Assembly (NCBI GenBank): GCA_051744605.1
Contig: JBNJDE010000001.1
Location: forward strand, 1-64,000
Source of the DNA: Halanaeroarchaeum sp051744605
Lineage (GTDB): Archaea; Halobacteriota; Halobacteria; Halobacteriales; Halobacteriaceae
Direction of reading: 5' to 3'
DNA length: 64,000 bases
Every line of letters starts with the position of its first letter. Positions within the stretch are counted from its first letter, which is position 1. The notes under the pieces are model-generated. The model searched no databases. It was given only the letters and a program-made list of their open reading frames with translations, and was not told the DNA's origin. The position numbers were made by a program, and so were the translations under genes. Below are positions 1-7,651 of this stretch, one piece after another.

Positions 1-588
1 CTGGTGGTGGCCAGCGATCACGGCTTCACGACCCTGGACTACGAGGTCCACTTCAACACCTGGCTCGAACAGGAGGGCTGGCTCTCCTACGAGGACGACG
101 AACACGAAGACCTCTCCGATATCGCCGACGACACCACGGCGTACTCGTTCATCCCCGGCCGTTTCTACATCAACCTGGAGGGCCGCGAACCGCGTGGCTC
201 GGTGCCCGAATACGAGTACGAGGCCGTCCGTGCCTCGCTCAAGGAGTCCCTGCTCGGGCTCGAGGGACCGGACGGGCGGGCGGTCGTCGAGCGCGTCGTC
301 GAGAAGGAGGACGCCTTCGAGGGCGAACACGACGACATCGCTCCGGACCTCGTCGCCATTCCGAACGACGGCTTCGACCTGAAGGCCGGCTTCAAACCCC
401 ACGACGAGGTCTTCGACCACGGGCCGCGCAACGGCATGCACACCTTCGCCGATGCGACGCTCCTCGTCGACGACCCCGACGTGGCGGTGCCGGACGAGAC
501 GGACCTCTTCGACCTCGCGCCCACGCTCCTCGACATGCTTGAGGTCGACTACGAGCGTGGCGATTTCGACGGGACGAGTCTGGCGTAA
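1..588 (+). CDS. Alkaline phosphatase superfamily hydrolase (phosphodiesterase/nucleotide pyrophosphatase type), C-terminal part
   Basis: The reading frame is open from the first base, so the gene starts upstream of the window. The visible 195 residues carry a metal-ligand motif ASDHGF near the start and DHGPRNGMH about 140 residues later. These are the late metal-binding Asp/His sites of the type I phosphodiesterase / nucleotide pyrophosphatase branch of the alkaline phosphatase fold. The tail (LAPTLLDMLEVDY) is the usual end of this family. It probably hydrolyses phosphate mono- or diesters using two divalent metals; the substrate cannot be read from the sequence. It converges with the cetZ gene, leaving only about 30 nt between them. 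Confidence 0.75.
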   Translation: MVVASDHGFTTLDYEVHFNTWLEQEGWLSYEDDEHEDLSDIADDTTAYSFIPGRFYINLEGREPRGSVPEYEYEAVRASLKESLLGLEGPDGRAVVERVVEKEDAFEGEHDDIAPDLVAIPNDGFDLKAGFKPHDEVFDHGPRNGMHTFADATLLVDDPDVAVPDETDLFDLAPTLLDMLEVDYERGDFDGTSLA

Positions 589-618
589 CGCCTGATAGCG
601 AACCGACGCCGCTACACG

Positions 619-1692
619 TCAGAACAGGCCGTCCAATTCCTCCGTGTCGAAGGCGGCGGCCGGGTCCTCCCGCTCGACCGTCTCGTTGGCCTCCTTCGCG
701 CGTTCCATGAAGGCGTCGATGCGGGGTGAGCGCGCGATGCCGGCGAGGACGACGATGACGCCGATGTGGTCGGACTGGAGCGGCAGGTCGCCACCGCGGA
801 CCTGCATGCTCTCGGTCTCCTCTTCGACCCACCGCCGCGCCCGTTCGACGCCCTTTCGGGAGATGCGGTCCGGCTCGCCCGCGACGATGACCAGCCCCGC
901 CTCCGCCCTGGAGGTCTGGGGAACGCTCATGCCCGTCATGAGGGCTTTCCGGGTCGTGCTGGTGACGACGTTGATGTTCTCGCCGGGGTCCGGGGAGGCC
1001 GCCGCAGACGCGTAGCCGATGGCAGCCATGCCGCCGGCGCGGAGGGTGTTGATCACTTCGCTCGAGTCCACGACGGATTCGCCCACGCCCTCGACGTTCT
1101 CGCCGGCCGCCAGGACGAGACCGATGCGCCGGGCGATGGTCTCGTTGATCGACTGGAACGATTCTTCGACGCTCTCCCCACTCGCGTGCCAGGCGTCGTT
1201 GTCGACCAGGAGGACCGAGTCAGCCTCCCGGACGAACGTCTTGAGCGACCGGCCGGCGTTCGCCTGGTAGATGGCCCCCTCGTTCCGACCGGGGAGGATG
1301 CCCAGGCCGTAGACCGGCATCTCGTAGACCCGTCGAAGTTCCCGGGCCAGGACCGGCGCGCCGCCACTGCCGGTTCCGCCGCCCAGACCGGCGACGACGA
1401 AGATGGCCTCCGTCGACGGATCGACGATGCCGTCCAGTCCGCCCATCACCTCGCCGATGTCCCCCTGCATGATGGATGCGCCGAGTTCGTTGTCCGCGCC
1501 GACACCGTGTCCCTCGACCCGCTCCTGGCCGATGAGCATCGTCTCGACGTCGAGCGGTTCGATGTCCGTTCTGGCGGTGTTGACGGCGAGGACGCCGCGG
1601 ATCGCCCCGTAGCCCGCTCTCTGATCGGCATCCCGGATGGCGGTCGCTACTTTCCCCCCGGCCTGTCCCAGGCCGATCAACGCGGCTTTCAT
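619..1692 (-). CDS. cetZ: CetZ, tubulin/FtsZ-superfamily cytoskeletal GTPase
   Basis: 357 residues. The N-terminus (MKAALIGLGQAGGK) is the nucleotide-binding start of the archaeal CetZ family. The tubulin signature GGGTGSG is at residues 104-110 and a NxxxGAS-type loop lies near residue 70. CetZ proteins polymerise with GTP and influence cell shape and motility in haloarchaea, distinct from division FtsZ. I start at the Met opening MKAALIG rather than 10 codons upstream. A TATA-like TTGATA lies about 28 nt before this ATG, as expected for a leaderless mRNA. The gene is divergent from the pilus-like operon, with 80 nt between the two starts. Confidence 0.93.
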   Translation of the reverse strand: MKAALIGLGQAGGKVATAIRDADQRAGYGAIRGVLAVNTARTDIEPLDVETMLIGQERVEGHGVGADNELGASIMQGDIGEVMGGLDGIVDPSTEAIFVVAGLGGGTGSGGAPVLARELRRVYEMPVYGLGILPGRNEGAIYQANAGRSLKTFVREADSVLLVDNDAWHASGESVEESFQSINETIARRIGLVLAAGENVEGVGESVVDSSEVINTLRAGGMAAIGYASAAASPDPGENINVVTSTTRKALMTGMSVPQTSRAEAGLVIVAGEPDRISRKGVERARRWVEEETESMQVRGGDLPLQSDHIGVIVVLAGIARSPRIDAFMERAKEANETVEREDPAAAFDTEELDGLF

Positions 1693-1772
1693 ACCCGAGT
1701 GATTGCCGGCCCGGCCTATCAACGTTTGGCCGTCCGATCCTTTTTGTATCGAGACCGGCCCAACCGATCTCG
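1693..1772. promoter_or_regulatory. Divergent promoter region between cetZ and the pilus-like operon
   Basis: The 80-nt gap holds a TATA-like TTTTTGTA at 1741-1748, about 28 nt before the rightward ATG at 1773. A weaker TTGATA (minus strand, about 1717-1723) lies 28 nt before the cetZ ATG. Both spacings fit leaderless haloarchaeal transcripts. Promoter function is inferred. Confidence 0.5.
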
Positions 1773-2183
1773 ATGCAGCGAACCCGGTCCCTCGAGGAGC
1801 GACTCGATGCGGTGGAGCGAGCAGTCACAGACGGGGAGGTGCCCGTCGCGGACGTGGAAGACGCGGCCGAACGCACGGCCCGCATCGAGCGCGTCGAGTC
1901 GCGACTCGATACGATGGAAGCACAGGTCGACGACCTCGAGGCCGCAGTCTCGGCCATCCGCGGGTACGTCGGCGAACTGCGACACGTGAACCGGGAGGTC
2001 GAACGGACGGCCGCCGCTGCCGTCGCCGCCGTCGACCGACTGGACGCTGGTTCGGGGCCGTCACCACCGATCGCCCGTGTCGACACCGACGAGCGGGTGG
2101 TTCCCGAGACGCGTCCAGCAGACGAAGCGGCCGGTGCCGAAGCGGACCGCGCGGTCCTCGATCGGCTGCGAGCGCTGCTGTGA
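1773..2183 (+). CDS. Coiled-coil protein, first gene of the pilus-like operon (DUF7310-like)
   Basis: 136 residues. Residues 1-85 are a run of charged heptads (repeats such as RTARIERVESRLDTMEAQ) with no membrane segment, predicting a coiled coil. The C-terminal third is Pro/Glu/Ala-rich and ends in a short amphipathic helix (VLDRLRALL). It resembles the haloarchaeal DUF7310 family found at the head of these secretion operons. It overlaps the next gene by 4 nt (GTGA), so translation is probably coupled. A scaffold or regulator for the ATPase complex is plausible, but no activity can be read from it. Confidence 0.75.
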   Translation: MQRTRSLEERLDAVERAVTDGEVPVADVEDAAERTARIERVESRLDTMEAQVDDLEAAVSAIRGYVGELRHVNREVERTAAAAVAAVDRLDAGSGPSPPIARVDTDERVVPETRPADEAAGAEADRAVLDRLRALL

Positions 2184-2737
2184 TCGTCCGTCTCGTCCTC
2201 GCGGCGGTCGTCGCGGCGGCACTCCTCGGGGCAGCGATGCCCGTGGTCGACGACGCGAGACACGGGGTGGCGGCGACGGACGCGGACCGTTCGGCCACGG
2301 CGATAGCGGACGCCATCACCGACATCCACCGGTCGAGCGACCCCGTTCCACGAGGGGTCGCCGGCGCGAAGCGGATCGTGACCGTCGAGACTGCCGACGG
2401 GGCGACGATCACGGTCGGGAGCCAGTCGAACCGAACCGCGTCAGGCGCGCGCGAGAAGCGGACCGAACCAGGTTCGAGCGAGAATGGAACCGCGTCGGGG
2501 ACGAGCGAGAATCGAACCGGTATGGACGGACCGACGGACGACGTCATCTCGTATCGGGTTCCGTCAGGGACCACGGGAACCGTCGCGGTCGACGCGGACG
2601 TTCGCGTCGTGAAGAACGGGTCCGTTCGGCCCGACGGGGAAGGGCTCACGCTCCGCGACGGGCAGCGCGCCGTCCTTCGACACGAACTGGTCGAGGGACA
2701 CCCGACCGTGACGGTCGAGAGAGTTTATCCCGGATGA
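2180..2737 (+). CDS. Single-span protein of the pilus-like operon (DUF7311-like)
   Basis: 185 residues from a GTG that overlaps the preceding stop by 4 nt. An N-terminal hydrophobic helix (LVLAAVVAAALLGAAMPVV) is followed by an extracytoplasmic-looking region. The middle is a low-complexity Asn/Ser/Thr/Gly/Glu stretch with repeated NRT/NGT sequons (about residues 75-115), likely N-glycosylated. A small beta-rich C-terminal part follows. It resembles haloarchaeal DUF7311. It overlaps the ATPase gene by 4 nt (ATGA). A minor surface subunit of the pilus-like machine is the best guess. Confidence 0.7.
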   Translation: MIVRLVLAAVVAAALLGAAMPVVDDARHGVAATDADRSATAIADAITDIHRSSDPVPRGVAGAKRIVTVETADGATITVGSQSNRTASGAREKRTEPGSSENGTASGTSENRTGMDGPTDDVISYRVPSGTTGTVAVDADVRVVKNGSVRPDGEGLTLRDGQRAVLRHELVEGHPTVTVERVYPG

Positions 2738-4575
2738 CCGGACCAGCCCGCCCTATGTTCACCGAGTCCGAGGGTGGTGCCGAGTGCGCCTGCGCGCACG
2801 ATTTCGTGGAGGATCGACTCGTGGTCGACGCCGAGGAGTGCTCCGGCGACGGGGACCTCGCCACGGACTCCGCGTGTCGCGCACACGTCGTCCGTTCCCT
2901 TCGCGAGCGGTCCGTCGCGGTCGTCCGCGTGGAGCGCGACGGCGTCGCGGTCTCGTACGAGGGGCGGTCCGCCCGACTGCTGTCGATCGCTGGAGCGTTC
3001 GCCGCCCGGGTCGCGGCGCGCGACGTCGAACTCGCGGAGCGGACCGAACGGGCGCCACTCGCCGCCGCACGAGACGCCTCCAGTCGTGTGGGCCCGGTCA
3101 GGGACCTGGCGGCGGAGACGGGCTTTGCCCGGTATGCGGAACTGGACGACCTCGACTCCGTTCTCGTCGGTGCGATCGGGCCGTCGATCGCCGCCGCCAG
3201 GGTCGATCCTCGACCACCTGAAGACGCACGGGTCCTCACGTCACGGGTACTCGATTCCGGCGCCACTGCGCGGGTCTACGAGACCGACGGCGAGCGTCGC
3301 TACCACCTGGAACCGCTCGAGTACACCTTCGGAGCGACGGCCTTCGCGACGCTGGAACGGGCCCACGCCGAACTCGCCACGCTGAAACCCGGGCGTCGGT
3401 CGGCACACGACGCAGTCGCCACCGTCGCGGACGCCGACCAGCCACTGGATGCACTCGGTCGCGTTCTCGCGAAACACACCCGGGGATACGGCGTCCTCGA
3501 CGACCTGTTCGCGGATCCCCGTGTGGGTGAGGTGTACGTCAACGCCCCGGCCGACGAGACGCCGCTCCACGTCCGTGTCGATGGACGGACCATGCAGACG
3601 AACGTGCGACTGACCGAACGGGGTGCGAAACTCGTGGCCTCCCGCATCCGCATGGAGAGCGGCCGGGCGTTCTCGCGGGCCGACCCGACCGTCGACGCCC
3701 TGCTCACGGACGTCGGCGGGCGGACGGCAGTCCGCGTCGCCGGCGTCCAGCCGCCAGCGAGCGAGGGGCTCGCGTTCGCCTTCAGGGCCGAGGCCACCGA
3801 CGAGTGGCGCCTCGCCACGCTGGTTGATCTCGGCACGCTCTCCCCGCGAGCGGCCGGGTTCCTCGCAACGGCGATGAGCCGTGGCGCTGCCGTCCTCGTC
3901 GCGGGGCCACGGGGCGCCGGGAAGACGACGCTCGCGTCCGCGTTGCTCTGGGAACTGCCCCGGGAGGAGCGACTCCTCGCCATCGAGGACACCCCCGAAC
4001 TCCCGATTCGGTCGATCCAGGCGGCCGGTCGGGACGCCCAGCGACTCCAGGCGGCACCGGACGACGCCGACCTCTCCCCCGCAGAAGCGCTACGAACCGC
4101 GCTTCGACTCGGCGATGGTGCCCTCGCCGTCGGCGAGGTCAGGGGGCCGGAGGCCGCCGTCCTCTACGAGGCGATGCGAGTCGGCGCGGCGTCCAGTGCC
4201 GTCCTCGGGACCATCCACGGCGAGGGTGCCGACGGCGTGCGAGAGCGAGTCGTCTCCGACCTGGGCGTCCCGGCGTCGTCGTTCCGGACGACCGACCTCG
4301 TCGTGACCATCGTCCCGGACGGGGCAGACCGGCGGGTGGCGGCCATCGAGGAGATAACGGACGCTGGCCCGAGCACGCTCTTCGAACTGACGGACGACGG
4401 CGTCGAACCGACCGGGCGGATCGCCAGAGGAAACAGCGAGTTCCTCGCAGCGATGGCCACGGCCTCGGAGTCCTACGCGGACGTCCGTGAGTGCATCGGG
4501 GAACGCGTGGGGGACTTCGAGGCCGACGCACCGCCCGGCGATTCGGTGGCGGCTCCAGGGACGGTGACCCCATGA
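2734..4575 (+). CDS. pilB: Type II/IV secretion-type ATPase (PilB/TadA family)
   Basis: 613 residues. The C-terminal half is a secretion/pilus ATPase: Walker A GPRGAGKTT at residues 391-399, and the Walker B/Asp-box region with AVGEVRGPE around 464-472, followed by the His-box (GTIHGEGADG). Such hexameric ATPases drive assembly of type IV pili or secretion pseudopili from the cytoplasm. The N-terminal region contains four Cys within about 50 residues (CAC, then EEC and SAC), a possible metal site. An alternative Met is 7 codons downstream (2755); the ATGA overlap with the previous gene favours 2734. The next gene overlaps by 4 nt and encodes the membrane platform. Confidence 0.93.
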   Translation: MTGPARPMFTESEGGAECACAHDFVEDRLVVDAEECSGDGDLATDSACRAHVVRSLRERSVAVVRVERDGVAVSYEGRSARLLSIAGAFAARVAARDVELAERTERAPLAAARDASSRVGPVRDLAAETGFARYAELDDLDSVLVGAIGPSIAAARVDPRPPEDARVLTSRVLDSGATARVYETDGERRYHLEPLEYTFGATAFATLERAHAELATLKPGRRSAHDAVATVADADQPLDALGRVLAKHTRGYGVLDDLFADPRVGEVYVNAPADETPLHVRVDGRTMQTNVRLTERGAKLVASRIRMESGRAFSRADPTVDALLTDVGGRTAVRVAGVQPPASEGLAFAFRAEATDEWRLATLVDLGTLSPRAAGFLATAMSRGAAVLVAGPRGAGKTTLASALLWELPREERLLAIEDTPELPIRSIQAAGRDAQRLQAAPDDADLSPAEALRTALRLGDGALAVGEVRGPEAAVLYEAMRVGAASSAVLGTIHGEGADGVRERVVSDLGVPASSFRTTDLVVTIVPDGADRRVAAIEEITDAGPSTLFELTDDGVEPTGRIARGNSEFLAAMATASESYADVRECIGERVGDFEADAPPGDSVAAPGTVTP

Positions 4576-6254
4576 CGGCTGAACAACGACGGCGCTGGCA
4601 CGGGCTGTCGGTGGCCATCGAGGACTCGATACCGATCGCCGACACGCCCGAACTCTCCCGGCACCCGTCTCTCACGGTCGCCGGCGTGACGCTGGTTGCT
4701 GGTGCACTACTCGTCGTCGCGGGAAGCGTCCTGCTGGCGTCCGGGTCGGCGCGTGCTGCAGGAGTCGGACTCGGTGTCGCGCTGGGCGCGCTCGCGACGT
4801 ACGGAACCTGGTTCGCACCGTCGGCGGTCGAGTCGTATCGCCGCCGGACGGCCGTCGGCTCGGTGCCCGAGGTGGTGGCCTACGCCGTGCTCCAGGCGCG
4901 ACTGACGCCATCGCTCGAACGGGCCGCTCGCTTCGCCGGGAAGCAGTCGGGCGGCCTGCTCGGCCAGGACCTCGCCACCGTGGGAAGTGGCGACGCCACC
5001 GGGCAGGCCGGATGGGAATCCTTCGCCGCCGAGTGGTCCGCGTACGACGAGTCGCTCCCGCGGTCGGTCTCCCTGCTCACCGCCGGGATCGACTCGGCGC
5101 AACCGGCCCGTGACGCATTGCTCGACCGTGCCCTCGATACTGCCCTTGCGGGGTCCCGAGAACGAGTGGCGAGCTTCGCGTCGTCGATCAGGGCACCGGC
5201 GACCGGGATCTACGCCTTCGGTGTGCTCTTACCGCTCGCGATGGTCGGGCTGCTACCCGTGGCGTCGAGTGCGGGGGCCGGCGTCTCCCCCGCCGCCATC
5301 GCCGTCCTGTACGACGGAGTCATCCCGATCGGTCTCCTGGTGGCGAGTGGCTGGCTCGCCGCTCGTCGACCCGCCGTCTCACGGCCGCCCTCCGGTATCG
5401 ACAGTCTCGCTTCGCCTCGATCTGCGGCCCATACGATTCTCCTCGCCGCCGGGGCGGGCGTCACGGCAGGCGTCCTCGCGTCCCTCGTGCTACCGGCCTG
5501 GACGACCTGGATCGTGGCGCCCGGAATCGCCGCCGGCACGGCGGCGATCTACTGGTTCGAGCCGATCCGGAACCGCCGACGGCGGGTGGAATCGATCGAG
5601 TCCGGGGTCCCCGATGCCGTCTCGCTCGTCGGACACCGACTGGCGGCTGGCGACCCACTGGAGGCCGCGATCGCCGTCGTCGGGGAGCGGATGACCGGCG
5701 AGACCGCCAGCGTGTTCCGCGAGGGGACGCGCGTGCATCGACGGCTCCGGGTGACCGTCCCCGAAGCGTTCACCGGGTCTAGCGGCGCCCTCTCTGCGTT
5801 CGAGAGTCGACGAACGGAGACGGCCGTCGCGTTGCTCGCCGCTGCAGCACGGAACGGCACGGCGGGTGGCGAGACCCTCGTCGACATCGCCGGCTACCTC
5901 CGCGACCTGGACGACGTCGAACGGGACGCGCGTCGAGAGCTGGCGCGGACGACGGACACCTTGCGACAGACCGCGCTGGTGTTCGGTCCCGCCATCGCCG
6001 GCGTCACCGTCGCGCTCGCGACCGGCATGGGCTCGCTCGGCGAGCACGGGCAAGCCGTCCCGGTTCCCGCGCTGGGTGTCGCCGTCGGTGGCTACGTCCT
6101 CGCGCTCGCCGTCGTCCTCCCGGCGCTCTCCGTGGTCCTCGAACGGGGGTACGATGGGGCGATCGTCGGCCACCGGGTCGGCATCGCGCTCCTCACCGCC
6201 AGCACCGTCTATCCAGTCACGTTCCTCGCGGCACGCAGCGTGGTACAGGTTTAA
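4572..6254 (+). CDS. pilC: Type II secretion F-like membrane platform protein (PilC/TadC family)
   Basis: 560 residues with two halves. Each contains a pair or more of long hydrophobic segments (for example around residues 37-75, 210-260, 290-340 and 480-555) separated by cytoplasmic helical T2SSF-type domains (such as VPEVVAYAVLQARLTPSLERAARF and the later VPDAVSLVGHRLAAGDPLEAAIAV). This is the inner-membrane platform on which the ATPase acts in pilus assembly. It starts with an ATGA overlap with the ATPase gene, the standard pilB-pilC arrangement in haloarchaea. Confidence 0.92.
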   Translation: MTAEQRRRWHGLSVAIEDSIPIADTPELSRHPSLTVAGVTLVAGALLVVAGSVLLASGSARAAGVGLGVALGALATYGTWFAPSAVESYRRRTAVGSVPEVVAYAVLQARLTPSLERAARFAGKQSGGLLGQDLATVGSGDATGQAGWESFAAEWSAYDESLPRSVSLLTAGIDSAQPARDALLDRALDTALAGSRERVASFASSIRAPATGIYAFGVLLPLAMVGLLPVASSAGAGVSPAAIAVLYDGVIPIGLLVASGWLAARRPAVSRPPSGIDSLASPRSAAHTILLAAGAGVTAGVLASLVLPAWTTWIVAPGIAAGTAAIYWFEPIRNRRRRVESIESGVPDAVSLVGHRLAAGDPLEAAIAVVGERMTGETASVFREGTRVHRRLRVTVPEAFTGSSGALSAFESRRTETAVALLAAAARNGTAGGETLVDIAGYLRDLDDVERDARRELARTTDTLRQTALVFGPAIAGVTVALATGMGSLGEHGQAVPVPALGVAVGGYVLALAVVLPALSVVLERGYDGAIVGHRVGIALLTASTVYPVTFLAARSVVQV

Positions 6255-6280
6255 CCCACAGGACCGGACCACCCCGTCCC

Positions 6281-6748
6281 ATGAACGCGACTCCCGCCGA
6301 CGTACCGTTCGTCTGGATCGCCCTGCTCGTCGTCAGTGCGAGCGTCTTCGGTGTCGTCCTCTCGGTACCGACCGCACCGCCACCGGACGCCGACCGTGTG
6401 GCGGACGCCATCGACGAGGTCGCGGCCACCGACCACGCCGCGGAGACGGTGATACCGATCGACGCGACGGCGGTCAGGATCGAACCGACGTCGATCGCCC
6501 TTCGAGATTCGGGTGGGTCGGCCCACGCGTCGTTGTACTTCGGGCCGGTCGTGCCGGCGCAGCCGGACAGTGACCTCGCGGCGGTGGCACGGGGGACACC
6601 GCCCGATGCGGTGTATGCCACGCCGGCGGCGTTCGAGGCCGCTCTCGACCGAGCACAGACGCGAGAGCATACCTGGCGAACGGCTGGCGACGAACTCCGA
6701 GTTCGTCGGGTCCAGTTCGGGGAGGTCGACGGTGTCATCGTCGGGTAG
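6281..6748 (+). CDS. Pilin-like single-span protein (DUF7283-like)
   Basis: 155 residues. A short polar N-terminus is followed by one hydrophobic helix (VPFVWIALLVVSASVFGVV) and then a soluble, probably extracytoplasmic domain of about 125 residues with no motif I recognise. This layout is that of archaeal minor pilins. It resembles haloarchaeal DUF7283. It lies 26 nt after the platform gene, the only real gap inside the operon, so an internal promoter or ribosome binding site is possible. It overlaps the next gene by 17 nt. Confidence 0.7.
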   Translation: MNATPADVPFVWIALLVVSASVFGVVLSVPTAPPPDADRVADAIDEVAATDHAAETVIPIDATAVRIEPTSIALRDSGGSAHASLYFGPVVPAQPDSDLAAVARGTPPDAVYATPAAFEAALDRAQTREHTWRTAGDELRVRRVQFGEVDGVIVG

Positions 6749-7106
6749 CAGGGCCCAGGTCGAACCGCTCCCCGCGCTCGTCGCGGTGAGCGCGTTCGTC
6801 GCCGCACTGGCGGTCTACGCGGTCGCGTTCCACGACGTGCCCACCGATACCGACCGGGACGTCGAGACGCAGGCGCTCGCGGCGGTGGTGGAGTCCGCGT
6901 CGACCGCCGGCGTTCTCGACCCGGCGGCGGTTCCAGACGATGGCCCGGCCGGCCACGAGATGGCGGTCGTCGTCCGGGCCGACGGCAGCGAGTGGAACAC
7001 GGGTCCCGAACCCCCGGACGATGCCAGATCGGCAACGAGACAGGTCCTCGTCGGCACCGATCGCGGTGAGCAGGTGGGGCGCATCAGGGTCTGGGTGTGG
7101 CGATGA
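6732..7106 (+). CDS. Pilin-like protein with class III-type signal (DUF7285-like)
   Basis: 124 residues from a GTG inside the end of the previous gene. The N-terminus SGSRAQVEPLPALVAVSAF looks like an archaeal prepilin signal: Arg-Ala then Gln-Val-Glu-Pro, directly before a hydrophobic helix, so PibD-type cleavage after Ala is plausible. The remainder is a small extracytoplasmic domain ending in VGRIRVWVWR. It resembles haloarchaeal DUF7285. No ATG start gives the signal, and the 17-nt overlap suggests translational coupling. A structural or minor pilin role is inferred. Confidence 0.7.
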   Translation: MSSSGSRAQVEPLPALVAVSAFVAALAVYAVAFHDVPTDTDRDVETQALAAVVESASTAGVLDPAAVPDDGPAGHEMAVVVRADGSEWNTGPEPPDDARSATRQVLVGTDRGEQVGRIRVWVWR

Positions 7107-7651
7107 ACCGGGGTATCAGTACGGTCCTCGACGTGGGATTCGCCATCGTCCTGGTGGGCGCGAGCGTCGCGGTCCTCGCCGGCGTGCCCTCGACGGGCGT
7201 CGACCAGCAACCCGCCGTCCACGCGGGCGGTGGCGTCGCGGTCGCCGGCAGCACCATGACGGTGCAGTACGAGCGAGAGGACGATCGGTCGGCAGTCGTC
7301 ACACGGACCGTCGCGGGCCACGTACGCGATGCCGCCATCGCACGGGACCAGGGCGTCGGGGAGACGTACGTCGCTGCCGTCGAGGCGGACGTCGCCGATC
7401 GCATCGAGGAGACGGGGACGCGCACGCAAATCGTCGGCGCGTGCGTCGAGGACGGTCGTGCGTCGACCATGGGATCGGAACCGAGTCACGGGAGCGGAAA
7501 CGCGGGACAGGACGCCGGGACGGTCGTCGCTGGTCCCGCGCCACCGACCGGGGCACCGGTCGACGCGACGGTGTATCGCTGGAACGAGTCCGCAGTTCCG
7601 TCCTCGCCGGCGTGCCAGCCGGTGGTCGTCGTCCGGAGCTGGTCGCCGTGA
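7103..7651 (+). CDS. Pilin-like protein with RG-type signal (DUF7284-like)
   Basis: 182 residues. The start MNRGISTVLDVGFAIVLVGA fits a prepilin signal: a very short basic leader ending Arg-Gly, then a hydrophobic helix. The ATG at 7103 overlaps the preceding stop by 4 nt (ATGA); a GTG two codons upstream is less likely. The exported region contains two Cys (GACVEDG and PACQPV) that could form a disulfide. It resembles haloarchaeal DUF7284. It overlaps the next gene by 4 nt. Confidence 0.7.
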   Translation: MNRGISTVLDVGFAIVLVGASVAVLAGVPSTGVDQQPAVHAGGGVAVAGSTMTVQYEREDDRSAVVTRTVAGHVRDAAIARDQGVGETYVAAVEADVADRIEETGTRTQIVGACVEDGRASTMGSEPSHGSGNAGQDAGTVVAGPAPPTGAPVDATVYRWNESAVPSSPACQPVVVVRSWSP

